A stretch of DNA of 38,634 nucleotides from Phocaeicola sartorii JCM 17136 = DSM 21941 (GCF_000614185.1 NZ_BAKM01000039.1:1-38634), one strand, 5' to 3'; shown: positions 26,640 to 35,851, counted from the stretch's first letter. Numbers and translations: made by a program. The notes: generated by a model from the sequence alone, not told the origin.

Positions 26640-27110
26640 ATGAAAATGATAAAACTCATATTTGTTTTTATATTCTTGCTTTCTGGATGTATGAGTAATC
26701 ATACTTCTAAGTCATGTCTAAATGAAAGTGATGGTCTGTATTTGCTTTCCCAAGATAAAGGTTTGCTTAATTTAACTCCGGTGACAGAATATTTTCCTGA
26801 TGGATTTAGTGGATATATTTATGTGATGAATTCTGAATGTTCAGATTGTATTGGAACTTTTATAAGCTTTGTTAAAAAATTAAGTGCGTCTAGGTACTGT
26901 GGAAATTTATTAGTTGTGATTTCTGTTGCTACTCAGCCTGTAGTAAACCATTATATTAAGGAATATGATTTTTCTAAAAATATTAATGTCATATTGTCAG
27001 AAGATAAACAAGGGAAGTGGGGGATAGGTTCTATTGAAAAGGAAAACGGTAAGGTCTATGTTGTAACTGATAATAAGATTGAAAATGTATTTCAATATGC
27101 TCTTTATTAA
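26640..27110 (+). CDS. Thioredoxin-fold lipoprotein with a CSDC site
   Basis: A 156-aa lipoprotein with a short signal (MIKLIFVFIFLLSGC, lipobox cysteine 17). YIYVMNSECSDCIGTFISFVKKL places CxxC at residues 67-70 at the start of a helix, as in TlpA-type thioredoxins. The rest is a short alpha/beta fold ending KVYVVTDNKIENVF. It follows the beta-propeller gene by 15 bases and is probably in one operon with it. The redox partner is unknown. Confidence 0.65.
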   Translation: MKMIKLIFVFIFLLSGCMSNHTSKSCLNESDGLYLLSQDKGLLNLTPVTEYFPDGFSGYIYVMNSECSDCIGTFISFVKKLSASRYCGNLLVVISVATQPVVNHYIKEYDFSKNINVILSEDKQGKWGIGSIEKENGKVYVVTDNKIENVFQYALY

Positions 27111-27322
27111 ATCTTTTATACTTATAGATTGCTATTTTTTAAATTGTACCTGTAGAATGTGATGGAGCTTGTAACAGTATATTGTATCCTGTACTTTTGT
27201 TAAAAATAAGGATGTATGTTGCATAACATGTTTGCAGCGCTTCCCCCTTATTTATAGTGGTTTCCGGACTTTCTGTCCACCTTTTGCATATAACTTACAT
27301 AAAAAAAGAGTTAAAGAAGTAC
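27111..27322. other. Intergenic region before the ndk promoter
   Basis: No gene is supported. A short frame at 27143-27226 encodes a cysteine-bearing peptide (ECDGACNSILYP) but follows a stop with no start codon. Confidence 0.4.
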
Positions 27323-27323
27323 C

Positions 27324-27352
27324 TTGTTTCTCAAGGAAAATCTCTATCTTTG
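27324..27352 (+). promoter_or_regulatory. ndk promoter
   Basis: TTG at 27324-27326 and TATCTTTG at 27345-27352, 18 bases apart, fit the Bacteroides promoter pattern. The ndk start lies about 50 bases downstream. Confidence 0.6.
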
Positions 27353-27403
27353 GGAGAATTTTTGAGAAGAAGCACAGAATAAACCTTAAAAGAACCGAAT
27401 ATT

Positions 27404-27868
27404 ATGATGGAAAAAACGCTGGTTATTTTGAAGCCTTGCACGTTGCAGAGAGGCTTGGTAGGTGAGATTACTAACAGGTTTGAAAGGAAAGGCCTGCGTT
27501 TAGCCGGAATGAAAATGGTTCAGTTGACGGATGAAGTGCTTAGCGAACATTACGCTCATTTAAGCTCGAAGCCGTTCTTTCAGCGTGTGAAAGACGCAAT
27601 GATGGTTTGCCCCGTTATTGTATGTTGCTTTGAAGGTGTGGACGCTGTTCAAGTAGTGAGAACATTAACCGGTCCTACTAACGGACGTCTGGCGGCTCCC
27701 GGAACTATCCGTGGAGATTACAGCATGAGCTTTCAGGAAAATATAGTCCATGCATCCGATTCGCCGGAGACCGCCGAAGTGGAATTGAAACGATTTTTTA
27801 AACCAGAAGAGATATTCGAGTATAAACAAGCCGTGTTCGGCTTCCTTTATGCGAATGACGAATATTAA
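27404..27868 (+). CDS. ndk: Nucleoside diphosphate kinase
   Basis: A 154-aa enzyme that transfers the terminal phosphate of ATP to nucleoside diphosphates. EKTLVILKPCTLQRGLVGEI is the N-terminal Kpn-loop region, TGPTNGRLAAPGTIRGDY is the conserved core, and NIVHASDSPE holds the phosphohistidine. Met2 is the usual start. The stop overlaps the predicted start of the M23 gene. Confidence 0.97.
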   Translation: MMEKTLVILKPCTLQRGLVGEITNRFERKGLRLAGMKMVQLTDEVLSEHYAHLSSKPFFQRVKDAMMVCPVIVCCFEGVDAVQVVRTLTGPTNGRLAAPGTIRGDYSMSFQENIVHASDSPETAEVELKRFFKPEEIFEYKQAVFGFLYANDEY

Positions 27869-28775
27869 AAGAAAAACAAAAAAACGGATGATTTTGAAAT
27901 GTGTTAAAGTAGTCGCAGCGGCAGCCTTCGCCCTAGTCAGCCTGAATGTGTCAGGACAGGACTTGCTGGCACGCCAGGCACCCATCGACCGAAAATTGAA
28001 AGCAGTGGATTCTGTTGCATTGATTCGTCAGATAAAGGCGGAGAAGTCAGCTTACCCTGCATATAGTCTCTATCCGAACTGGAGTAACGAGCGTGTACAC
28101 GCTTATGGTAATACTGTTACGATCCCTGATACTTTCCGTATTGATATGACCGGCTTCCGTATGCCGACAGAACACACGAAAATAACTTCTAAATTTGGTC
28201 CCCGCCGTCGTCGTATGCACAATGGACTGGATATAAAAGTATATATCGGAGATACCATTCGTGCCGCTTTCAGTGGAAAGGTGCGCATGGTGAAGTATGA
28301 ACGCCGCGGATATGGAAAATATGTGGTGATCCGCCACGAAAACGGTCTGGAGACTGTATATGGTCACTTGTCGAAGCAGATTGTGGACGAAGACCAATAC
28401 GTGGAAGCAGGAGAACCCATCGGATTGGGAGGAAACACAGGACGCTCTACCGGATCACATCTTCATTTTGAAACCCGTTTTCTGGGACAAGCCATTAATC
28501 CGGCGCTTTTATTTGATTTTGAAAAACAGGATATCGTAGCCGATTCTTATTTGTTTAGAAAAGGTAATAACAGATACCAGCGTAATACGAACAGTAAGAA
28601 CGTGAATTTGTTGGCTTCATCAGATGGTACCATCCGTTATCATAAAGTAAGAAGTGGAGATACCTTGAGTCGCATTGCGCAGAAAACAGGTACATCTATT
28701 GATGCTTTGTGCAAGTTGAACCACATTACCCGCAGAACGATTCTTCGTCCGGGGCAAGTGTTAAGATGTTCTTAA
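27849..28775 (+). CDS. M23-family peptidoglycan endopeptidase with LysM domain
   Basis: A 308-aa exported protein. Met1, Met3 and Met14 are possible starts. MILKCVKVVAAAAFALVSL is the signal core and would begin after the ndk stop; the upstream starts overlap ndk. The peptidase has the zinc ligands in MHNGLDI (HxxxD) and HLHFE (HxH), with GNTGRSTGSH between, so it should be active on peptide cross-links. The last ~45 residues are a LysM fold (YHKVRSGDTLSRIAQKTG to LRPGQVL) for binding peptidoglycan. A strong terminator follows. Confidence 0.93.
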   Translation: MRMTNIKRKTKKRMILKCVKVVAAAAFALVSLNVSGQDLLARQAPIDRKLKAVDSVALIRQIKAEKSAYPAYSLYPNWSNERVHAYGNTVTIPDTFRIDMTGFRMPTEHTKITSKFGPRRRRMHNGLDIKVYIGDTIRAAFSGKVRMVKYERRGYGKYVVIRHENGLETVYGHLSKQIVDEDQYVEAGEPIGLGGNTGRSTGSHLHFETRFLGQAINPALLFDFEKQDIVADSYLFRKGNNRYQRNTNSKNVNLLASSDGTIRYHKVRSGDTLSRIAQKTGTSIDALCKLNHITRRTILRPGQVLRCS

Positions 28776-28804
28776 GCTTTAGTTAATTAAGAAATACAAA
28801 ATAG

Positions 28805-28835
28805 GGCGGAAAAGAGTATTCTTTTCCGCCTTTTT
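28805..28835 (+). terminator. Rho-independent terminator after the M23 gene
   Basis: A perfect 10-bp stem (GGCGGAAAAG with CTTTTCCGCC), a six-base loop and TTTTT. It ends the ndk-M23 transcription unit. Confidence 0.9.
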
Positions 28836-28841
28836 GTTTAC

Positions 28842-28868
28842 GCTTAAGCAGAAAAATGCGTAACTTTG
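28842..28868 (+). promoter_or_regulatory. Promoter of the DUF1599-tpiA run
   Basis: TAACTTTG at 28861-28868 is a good -7 box, with TTTA about 19 bases before it, placed right after the terminator and ~18 bases before the DUF1599 start. Confidence 0.5.
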
Positions 28869-28885
28869 TCGCCTAATCATAGAGT

Positions 28886-29431
28886 ATGATGAAAGATACG
28901 AAACAACAATTTGAACATGTAATAGCTATCTGCCGTGATTTGTTTGCAAAAAAACTGCACGATTACGGTGCGGCATGGCGCATCATGCGCCCCTCGTCTG
29001 TCACCGACCAGATATTTATCAAGGCAAACCGCATCCGCAGTATCGAAACCAAAGGAGTGACGATGGTGGATGAAGGCATCCGTTCGGAATTTATCGCTAT
29101 CGTGAATTATGGAATCATCGGACTGGTCCAGCTGGAACTGGGATATGCCGAAACGGATGATATGACTGAAGAACGTGCTTTGGAACTGTATGACCGGTAT
29201 GCCAAACAGGCATTGGAGCTGATGTTGGCCAAGAACCACGATTATGACGAGGCATGGCGCAGCATGCGTATCAGCTCATATACTGATTTGATTCTGATGA
29301 AGATCTATCGCACCAAGCAGATTGAAGGTCATGATGGAGCCACATGGGTATCAGAGGGTGTTGATGCCAACTACATGGACATGATTAATTATTCAGTATT
29401 CGGATTGATCAAGTTGGAATTTGGAGAGTAA
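28886..29431 (+). CDS. DUF1599 protein with internal duplication
   Basis: A 181-aa protein made of two copies of a ~70-residue unit. The first is LFAKKLHDYGAAWRIMRPSS to VNYGIIGLVQLELG. The second is MLAKNHDYDEAWRSMRISSY to INYSVFGLIKLEFG. Both keep the K(x)xDYxxAWRxMR signature. The family has no proven role; the acidic/histidine-containing helices recall nucleotide-pyrophosphatase-like folds, which is only a suggestion. Its stop lies in the start region of the DoxX-like gene. Confidence 0.9.
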   Translation: MMKDTKQQFEHVIAICRDLFAKKLHDYGAAWRIMRPSSVTDQIFIKANRIRSIETKGVTMVDEGIRSEFIAIVNYGIIGLVQLELGYAETDDMTEERALELYDRYAKQALELMLAKNHDYDEAWRSMRISSYTDLILMKIYRTKQIEGHDGATWVSEGVDANYMDMINYSVFGLIKLEFGE

Positions 29432-30728
29432 ACAGTCACATAGTATCGTTGGAATCTGGACAAACGCCTGCCGTTTTCTGCTGGCGCTGGTATTTATATT
29501 TTCCGGTTTTGTCAAAGCGGTGGATCCGCTGGGTACCCAATATAAAATTCAGGACTATCTGGAGGCCTTCGGCTGGGTTGCTTTGGTGCCTGCCTTCCTC
29601 CCGTTTCTGGCGTCTGTATTGCAGGCGATGGTTGAGTTTTGTTTGGGAATATACCTGTTGTTTGGCATCCGCCGGAGAATGACTACCTTGTTTGTTGTGG
29701 TGATCATGGGCGTGATGACTCCGCTCACTTTATGGTTGGCGCTTTCCAATCCGATATCGGACTGCGGATGCTTTGGCGATGCTGTGACCTTGACCAATTG
29801 GGAAACTTTTGGGAAGAATGTACTTTTGTTGATAGCGGCGGTTTCCGTCTTTAAATGGGGAAACCGCATAACTCCCTTGGTGACAAAGCGTTTTGACTGG
29901 CTGGTGGCTATGTACGCGTTTCTTTATATTTTGGGGATGACCCTGTATTGTTACCGTGAATTGCCTGTCTTTGATTTTCGCCCTTATCGTATCGGAACCG
30001 ATATACGTAAGGGGATGGAAATTCCGGAAGGAGCGAAACCGACTGTGTATGACACTCGCTTTATTCTTCAGAAAAACGGAGTGGAGAAAGAATTTACATT
30101 AGATGATTATCCCGACAGCACATGGACTTTTGTGGATTCAAGAACGGTGGTGAAGGAGCAGGGATACGAACCGCCTATCCGTGACTTCTCTATTATCCGG
30201 CAAGAAGACGGGGAGGATGTGACGGATGAGATCTTGACGGATGATAAGTATACTTTCCTGTTGGTGGCGCACCAGCTGAGCCAGGCGGACGACAGTTCCA
30301 TAGACCTGATCAATGAACTGTATGATTATAGTGTGGAGCATGGATATCAATTCTACTGTCTCACTTCATCACCCGATAGTGACATTGAAGACTGGCAGGA
30401 GCGTACTGGGGCCGAGTATCCTTTCTGCCTGATGGATGACATTACGCTGAAAACCATGATACGTTCTAACCCCGGACTGATGCTGCTGAAGAACGGTGTG
30501 GTTATAAACAAGTGGAGCGTGAACAACCTGCCCGATGAATACGTGCTGACCGACCGGTTGGAAAACCTGCCTTTGGCACAAGTCAATGAAAAGACTTTCA
30601 GCCATAAAGTGGTGCTGGTATTGGCATGGTTTGTCTTCCCGTTGTTGTTCTTTAGTATGGTAGATGTCATTTGGGAGCATTTCCACAGGAAAAAGAAACT
30701 GAAATTGAAAGAGAATCGAACGAAATAA
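29421..30728 (+). CDS. DoxX/MauE-like membrane protein with thioredoxin-like domain (BT_3928 family)
   Basis: A 435-aa protein. It has four N-terminal membrane helices (CRFLLALVFIFSGFVKAVDPLG is the DoxX-like signature; SDCGCFGDAV follows helix 3). A further helix lies near 155, then a periplasmic domain, a thioredoxin-like fold (~280-395) without a CxxC, and a final helix near 410. No ATG fits; TTG at 29421 overlapping the DUF1599 stop is the likely start. It lies immediately upstream of tpiA in Bacteroides. Probably a redox or cell-envelope protein; function unproven. Confidence 0.85.
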   Translation: MESKQSHSIVGIWTNACRFLLALVFIFSGFVKAVDPLGTQYKIQDYLEAFGWVALVPAFLPFLASVLQAMVEFCLGIYLLFGIRRRMTTLFVVVIMGVMTPLTLWLALSNPISDCGCFGDAVTLTNWETFGKNVLLLIAAVSVFKWGNRITPLVTKRFDWLVAMYAFLYILGMTLYCYRELPVFDFRPYRIGTDIRKGMEIPEGAKPTVYDTRFILQKNGVEKEFTLDDYPDSTWTFVDSRTVVKEQGYEPPIRDFSIIRQEDGEDVTDEILTDDKYTFLLVAHQLSQADDSSIDLINELYDYSVEHGYQFYCLTSSPDSDIEDWQERTGAEYPFCLMDDITLKTMIRSNPGLMLLKNGVVINKWSVNNLPDEYVLTDRLENLPLAQVNEKTFSHKVVLVLAWFVFPLLFFSMVDVIWEHFHRKKKLKLKENRTK

Positions 30729-30758
30729 TTTCATTAACCCTTTAACAAAACAAACAAA

Positions 30759-31514
30759 ATGAGAAAAAACATTGTTGCAGGAAACTGGAAAATGAACAAG
30801 AACCTTCAGGAAGGTATTGCTCTGGCAAAAGAATTGAACGAGGCTTTGGCTGCTGACAAACCCAATTGTGATGTAGTGATCTGTACTCCGTTTATCCACT
30901 TGGCTTCTGTTACTCCTATCGTTGACAAAGCTGTGATTGGTGTGGGTGCGGAAAACTGTGCAGATAAAGTATCAGGTGCATATACCGGTGAAGTTTCTGC
31001 TGAAATGGTAGCTTCTACAGGTGCTGAATATGTCATTCTAGGTCACTCTGAACGTCGTGCTTACTATCACGAAACAGTGGAAATCCTGGAAGAAAAAGTG
31101 AAATTGGCTTTGGCCAACAACTTGAAACCGATTTTCTGTATCGGCGAAGTATTGGAGGAACGCGAAGCTAACAAACAGAATGAAGTGGTTGCTGCTCAGC
31201 TGGCATCCGTATTCTCTTTGTCTGCCGAGGATTTCGGTAAGATCATCCTGGCTTACGAACCGGTTTGGGCTATTGGTACAGGTAAGACTGCTACTGCAGA
31301 ACAGGCTCAGGAAATCCACGCATTCATCCGTTCTTTGATTGCTGACAAGTATGGCAAGGAAGTTGCTGATAACACTTCTATCCTTTATGGTGGTAGCTGC
31401 AAGCCTTCTAATGCTAAGGAATTGTTCGCTAATCCTGATGTGGACGGTGGTTTGATTGGTGGTGCTGCTTTGAAAGTTGTTGACTTCAAAGGCATTATCG
31501 ATGCATTCAAATAA
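30759..31514 (+). CDS. tpiA: Triosephosphate isomerase
   Basis: A 251-aa TIM barrel that interconverts dihydroxyacetone phosphate and glyceraldehyde 3-phosphate in glycolysis. RKNIVAGNWKMNKN carries the substrate-binding lysine, YVILGHSERR the catalytic histidine, and ILAYEPVWAIGTGKTA the catalytic glutamate and flexible loop. ILYGGSCKPSNA and GLIGGAALK form the phosphate site. Codon use is highly biased, as expected for an abundant enzyme. Confidence 0.98.
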   Translation: MRKNIVAGNWKMNKNLQEGIALAKELNEALAADKPNCDVVICTPFIHLASVTPIVDKAVIGVGAENCADKVSGAYTGEVSAEMVASTGAEYVILGHSERRAYYHETVEILEEKVKLALANNLKPIFCIGEVLEEREANKQNEVVAAQLASVFSLSAEDFGKIILAYEPVWAIGTGKTATAEQAQEIHAFIRSLIADKYGKEVADNTSILYGGSCKPSNAKELFANPDVDGGLIGGAALKVVDFKGIIDAFK

Positions 31515-31519
31515 TTAAT

Positions 31520-31589
31520 ATCACCACAGATTACTCAAACTTGCAATTTCATCAAACAATCTGTGAGGATCTGTGTAATCTGTGGTGAT
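31520..31589. repeat. Intergenic inverted repeat after tpiA
   Basis: A perfect 15-bp inverted repeat, ATCACCACAGATTAC (31520-31534) and GTAATCTGTGGTGAT (31575-31589), with a loop holding related CAGAT/ATCTG pieces. It looks like a dispersed Bacteroides intergenic repeat; it may also end tpiA transcription, though no T run follows. Confidence 0.65.
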
Positions 31590-31611
31590 TTACCTAAATT
31601 CATAAAACGAC

Positions 31612-32069
31612 ATGAGATACATTTTTATCCTACTCTTTTTGAGTCTCGGACTTTCCGCACTGGCACAGCAGAACATAGTAGAAAGCTTGCAGCGCAACCG
31701 TGCCGGAGAAGGTACTGTAACCATCCATCAAGACCCTGAAATAACGGGGCTGATTGGTAATATCCATACGGGGAATACTACGGGAGGTGAACAGAAAATG
31801 TTGAAAGCCAGAGGATATCGTGTTCAGGTTTATGCTGGAAACAACTCGCGCGTAGCTCGTAATGAAGCCAATAACGTGGCCACCAAGGTGAAAGAGGAAT
31901 TTCCCGACATGCCTGTCTATGCCTATTTCCAGCCCCCTCGCTGGTTGTGTCGTGTTGGCGATTTCCGTAGTATTGAGGAAGCGGATGCCGCCATGCGCCG
32001 TCTGAAGGTACCGGTGTTTTTAAAGAAGTATCTATTGTTCGTGAACAAATTAATATCCCCCTGGACTAA
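31612..32069 (+). CDS. SPOR-domain exported protein, one apparent frameshift
   Basis: The signal peptide is MRYIFILLFLSLGLSALAQ. The SPOR domain runs from GYRVQVYAGNNSRVARNEA through RWLCRVGDFRSIEEADAAM. As written, the frame runs on into folE. Adding one base near 32008-32010 gives TGVFKEVSIVREQINIPLD and a stop at 32067-32069, 152 aa in total. SPOR domains bind denuded peptidoglycan at division sites. The gene is four bases upstream of folE. Confidence 0.85.
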
Positions 32070-32073
32070 TAAC

Positions 32074-32667
32074 ATGGAAGAACTATTGCATCCCGAATGG
32101 TCTGCAGAGAAAATCGAGCAGTTGAAAGGCCATTATCAGAGTATTTTATCGCTATTGGGCGAAGATGTGGAAAGAGAAGGATTGCTGAAAACTCCTGAGC
32201 GTGTAGCCAAGGCTATGCTGACATTGACACGCGGTTATGAACAAGATCCGCATGCTATTTTACTGGGAGCTAAATTTAAAGAAGAATATAGCCAGATGGT
32301 TATAGTGAAAGATATCGATTTCTTCTCCTTGTGCGAGCACCACATGCTTCCGTTCTATGGAAAGGCGCATGTCGCTTATATTCCCAATGGCTATATCACC
32401 GGTTTGAGCAAGATTGCCCGGGTGGTTGATGTGTTTTCTCATCGTTTGCAGGTGCAGGAACGCATGACGCTGCAAATAAAGGAATGCATTCAGGAAACCT
32501 TGAATCCGCTGGGGGTGATGGTGGTGGTCGAAGCCAAGCACATGTGCATGCAGATGCGCGGGGTGGAGAAACAAAATGCCATTACCACTACTTCGGATTT
32601 CACAGGGGCGTTCAACCAGGCCAAGACACGTGAGGAGTTTATGAATCTGATACGGCATAACCGGTAA
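32074..32667 (+). CDS. folE: GTP cyclohydrolase I
   Basis: A 197-aa enzyme opening the folate/pterin pathway by converting GTP to 7,8-dihydroneopterin triphosphate. It starts at MEELLHPEWSAEKI. FFSLCEHHMLPFYGKAHVAYIP contributes the zinc cysteine and histidines, KHMCMQMRGVEKQNA the second zinc cysteine, and GLSKIARVVD is conserved. The long frame that fuses it to the SPOR protein is explained by a single missing base. It converges with dnaG, with a 12-base gap. Confidence 0.96.
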   Translation: MEELLHPEWSAEKIEQLKGHYQSILSLLGEDVEREGLLKTPERVAKAMLTLTRGYEQDPHAILLGAKFKEEYSQMVIVKDIDFFSLCEHHMLPFYGKAHVAYIPNGYITGLSKIARVVDVFSHRLQVQERMTLQIKECIQETLNPLGVMVVVEAKHMCMQMRGVEKQNAITTTSDFTGAFNQAKTREEFMNLIRHNR

Positions 32668-32679
32668 GGAGTTATGCCT

Positions 32680-34755
32680 TTATTTTAGTACTACCCGGTC
32701 GCCGGCACGCTTGGCCATGATTTTTTGCAGTTCACTTAATTCTTTAAAGTGGGCCATGACTTCAAGGCACTTATCGGCATTGGCGGCCACTTCGGGATTG
32801 TTCAAAGCTTGCAGGGTATATTTCATATCCTCTTCCAGTATGGCAAGCTTGAAGTCGATAAGCTGATGCGGCACTAATTCGTGCAGGCGCTCTTCGTCTT
32901 TGATCATTGCTTGCGAGTTGCTTTTGCTCAACTGGTAACGGTCATTTATCATATCTGCCGCCAGCTTGCTGATGGTGGGGTCGGGATGTGCCAGAAAATA
33001 ACGTTCCGCCGTGAAGTTGGAGTCATGCAGATGAGCTTCTGCCTCTGCCAGTATTTTCCGGTGCAACGGATTATGGAACTGTAATTCATCCTGTTTCAAA
33101 TCCATTGATATATATTCTATCACAGTGAGCGGAGTCTCCGTGTTTTCTTCCGTTTCTACATAGCACATTACTTTCTCTCCGTGGCGTATCAACGTTTGAA
33201 GCAGTAATTGTTCTTTTACATAAAAAACGTACTTTTCCCGTCCTTCCTGGGGAATAAACGATTGATACCCCGCTTCTGTTTCTGCAGGAGGGAGCGGAGG
33301 AGGAACATCATCATCCACTCCTATGGGGGGCATGTCGGCAGGAGGCATGCTGTCGGTAGGAAAAGGAACTGTATCCACAGGTGGCAGAACCCCGGTGGTG
33401 ACCGCTTCTTTCTCTTTCTTGATTTGTTCCAGGTAGTTGTCGTCCCGCTGAAGCAGATGCTTCTTGATCTCGTCCAGGATAATTTGCTCGTTTACGTTCA
33501 AGAGGGTGGCACACTCTGTCAAGCAGGTATATCGAATGACTTTATCCGGAATCAGTCCGATGCTCCGTGCCATGTCCGATATCAATCCGGCCCGTTTGAT
33601 AGGGTCTCTCTGTGCGTCTTTCAGCAAAAGATTGGTCTTGAAGCGGATAAAGTTCTCTTCGTGGTCGTCAATGTATTTTCTGAATTCCGTGGCATTGTGT
33701 TTTCTGGAGAAACTATCGGGATCATCTCCATCGGGCAGAAGGAGTACCTTGATGTTCATGCCTTCCGACAGCAACATGTCGATACCCCGGATGCTGGCTT
33801 TTATGCCGGCTTCGTCACCATCATATAATAAGGTGATATTGGAGGTGAAGCGGTGCAGCAACCGGATTTGTTGTTCGCTCAACGCTGTACCCGAGTTGGC
33901 CACCACATTCTCCAGTCCGCACTGGTGCATGGCGATAACGTCGGTGTATCCTTCCACCATGTAAACGCAGTCGGCTTTTACAATGGCGGCTTTGGCCTGA
34001 TAAATGCCATACAGTTCTTTTCGTTTACTGAAAATCTCGGATTCGGGTGAGTTGACGTATTTTTGGTTTACCCCCTTGGTGCGGCTGTCCAGCACACGTC
34101 CGCCGAAGCCAAGCACCTTTCCGCTGATATTGAACCATGGAAATATCACACGCCCCCAGAAGCGGTCGCGCAGCCTGCCGTCTTCCTTTTCATAACAAAG
34201 TCCGGTCTTGATCAGGAACTCTTTTTTATACCCTTTCCGCAGGGCTTCCTGTGCCAATGCGTCAGGAGAGGTGGTGCTGTATCCCAACTGGAATTTCTTG
34301 ACAATATCGTCACGAATGCCCCGTTGGCGGAAATAAGACATGGCAATGGCTTTTCCGTCAGCGTGGTTGTAGAGGGTGTTTTGAAAATAATCGCGGGCAA
34401 ACTCATTGACTACAAAGAGACTTTCCCGTATGTTTTGTACTTGTTTCTCTTCATCGGTCAGTTCGCGCTCCTTTATTTCTATATGGTATTTTTTTGCCAG
34501 CCATCGTAGTGCTTCGGGGTAGGTCATCTGTTCGTGTTCCATCACGAAATGGACGGCATTCCCACCTTTTCCACAGGCAAAGCATTTACATAATCCTTTG
34601 GCCGGCGATACATAGAATGAAGGGGTCTTGTCATCATGGAACGGACAAAGCCCGACAAAGTTCACACCGCGTTTCCGCAGCGTGACAAACTCGGATACCA
34701 CATCTACTATCTGTGCGGCATCCAGTATCCGGTCTATGGTGGGCTGGTCTATCAT
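32680..34755 (-). CDS. dnaG: DNA primase
   Basis: A 691-aa primase that makes RNA primers for replication. The N-terminal zinc finger is CPFHDDKTPSFYVSPAKG followed by CKCFACGKGG (CHC2). The catalytic core has the RNAP basic motif region YVNSPES and the TOPRIM motifs VYMVEGYTDVIAM and LLYDGDEAGIKA. A proline-rich linker (~470-500, PPADMPPIG and PPPLPPAE) separates the C-terminal helicase-binding domain. The length is normal. Confidence 0.96.
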   Translation of the reverse strand: MIDQPTIDRILDAAQIVDVVSEFVTLRKRGVNFVGLCPFHDDKTPSFYVSPAKGLCKCFACGKGGNAVHFVMEHEQMTYPEALRWLAKKYHIEIKERELTDEEKQVQNIRESLFVVNEFARDYFQNTLYNHADGKAIAMSYFRQRGIRDDIVKKFQLGYSTTSPDALAQEALRKGYKKEFLIKTGLCYEKEDGRLRDRFWGRVIFPWFNISGKVLGFGGRVLDSRTKGVNQKYVNSPESEIFSKRKELYGIYQAKAAIVKADCVYMVEGYTDVIAMHQCGLENVVANSGTALSEQQIRLLHRFTSNITLLYDGDEAGIKASIRGIDMLLSEGMNIKVLLLPDGDDPDSFSRKHNATEFRKYIDDHEENFIRFKTNLLLKDAQRDPIKRAGLISDMARSIGLIPDKVIRYTCLTECATLLNVNEQIILDEIKKHLLQRDDNYLEQIKKEKEAVTTGVLPPVDTVPFPTDSMPPADMPPIGVDDDVPPPLPPAETEAGYQSFIPQEGREKYVFYVKEQLLLQTLIRHGEKVMCYVETEENTETPLTVIEYISMDLKQDELQFHNPLHRKILAEAEAHLHDSNFTAERYFLAHPDPTISKLAADMINDRYQLSKSNSQAMIKDEERLHELVPHQLIDFKLAILEEDMKYTLQALNNPEVAANADKCLEVMAHFKELSELQKIMAKRAGDRVVLK

Positions 34756-34772
34756 TGCGGGTGCGAAGATAC

Positions 34773-34809
34773 AAAAAACGCCGCCGGAGGTGAGTCCGAC
34801 AACGTTTTT
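34773..34809 (-). terminator. Terminator between mdh and dnaG
   Basis: The minus-strand RNA folds AAAAACGUUGUCGGA with UCCGGCGGCGUUUUU, a 15-bp stem if G-U pairs are allowed, with a CUCACC loop and a final U run. On the opposite strand the G-U pairs become mismatches, so it acts for mdh only. Confidence 0.75.
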
Positions 34810-34830
34810 AACGGAATATTGTAAACGGAA

Positions 34831-35832
34831 TTATTTTATGTTGGGATTCAGCTTGTTCCATTCGGCAATCGGAGGAAGGACACCCATGGCAATCACTTCA
34901 TCGCGCAGAGCGCAAAGATGTTCATAACTTTTTTCCAGTGCGGCTTCTTCTTCAGGCGTACCTTTCACTTCTTTCAAGTGGCAACCGTCTTTAGTGATGG
35001 AAGTTTCCCAAGCCATCATGATGTGGTCGAACTTGTCATTGGATACGTAAGTTCCTGCAGGCCAGCGGAATGGTTTTCCTCCCATGGCGGCAGCAATCAT
35101 TTCGATAGAGACGTATGACGGGCTTTGGAAAGAAGAACGGCCGCGCAGGTTGATGATGTTGGCACCTCCTTTAGTCACTTTCTGTTGTATTTCGGCCCAT
35201 TGTTCTTTTGTCAAAGCATCAGTACCGATGATATCAAGTAATGCTTTTCCGTTTACTTTAGCGGTAGAAGCATAAACAGCCATTTGCTCACCATGACCGC
35301 CGTACGTGCGGCAGTTCTCAACCTTATCCATGGCGATGCCGAAATGTTTGGACAATTCGCTGCGCAGACGGGTGGAGTCAAGGGCGGCAAGGGTTGTAAC
35401 CTGTGATGGTTTCAGTCCTGAATATAATAAGGTGATCAGACCGGTGATATCAGCCGGGTTGAAAATAACCACAATATGTTTCACGTCCGGACAATAGGCT
35501 TTTACATTTTTCCCGAATTCTTCGGCGATGGCTGCGTTTCCTTTCAGCAAATCCTCACGGGTCATGCCGGCTTTACGTGCCGCACCGCCTGAGTTTACAA
35601 TATATTTGGCATCGGTCAAGGCTTCCTTGATATCGGAAGTAAAGGTGATGTTCATGCCTTCGAAACCGCAATGGTATAGTTCTTCCGCCACACCTTCCAG
35701 ACCGGGAGCGTATGGGTCATACAAACAAATATTAGGAGTAAGGCCCATCATAATAGCGGTTTGAGCCATGTTCGAGCCAATCATTCCGGCAGCACCTACG
35801 ATTGTCAGCTTTTCATTCGTTACAAATTCCAT
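34831..35832 (-). CDS. mdh: Malate dehydrogenase
   Basis: A 333-aa NAD-dependent enzyme interconverting malate and oxaloacetate. KLTIVGAAGMIGSNMA is the Rossmann loop, IVNSGGAARKAGMTREDLL the mobile loop, VVIFNPADITG the dinucleotide contact, LDSTRLRSELSKHFG the substrate arginine region, and YGGHGEQMAVY the catalytic histidine. It is of the Bacteroidales type. It has its own promoter and terminator, so is monocistronic. Confidence 0.95.
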   Translation of the reverse strand: MEFVTNEKLTIVGAAGMIGSNMAQTAIMMGLTPNICLYDPYAPGLEGVAEELYHCGFEGMNITFTSDIKEALTDAKYIVNSGGAARKAGMTREDLLKGNAAIAEEFGKNVKAYCPDVKHIVVIFNPADITGLITLLYSGLKPSQVTTLAALDSTRLRSELSKHFGIAMDKVENCRTYGGHGEQMAVYASTAKVNGKALLDIIGTDALTKEQWAEIQQKVTKGGANIINLRGRSSFQSPSYVSIEMIAAAMGGKPFRWPAGTYVSNDKFDHIMMAWETSITKDGCHLKEVKGTPEEEAALEKSYEHLCALRDEVIAMGVLPPIAEWNKLNPNIK

Positions 35833-35851
35833 AATTCTTTTATTATTTAAA

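Noticed and set aside
27143..27226. Short cysteine-containing peptide (ECDGACNS) near a thioredoxin-like gene
   Set aside because: Preceded by a stop codon with no start; too short to support without homologues.
31520..31589. CRISPR-like repeat after tpiA
   Set aside because: Only one inverted pair, no regular spacers, no cas genes nearby.
31612..32667. A SPOR-FolE fusion protein read as one open frame
   Set aside because: One missing base near 32009 explains it. The repaired SPOR protein ends at 32069 and folE has its own ATG at 32074 with a normal N-terminus.
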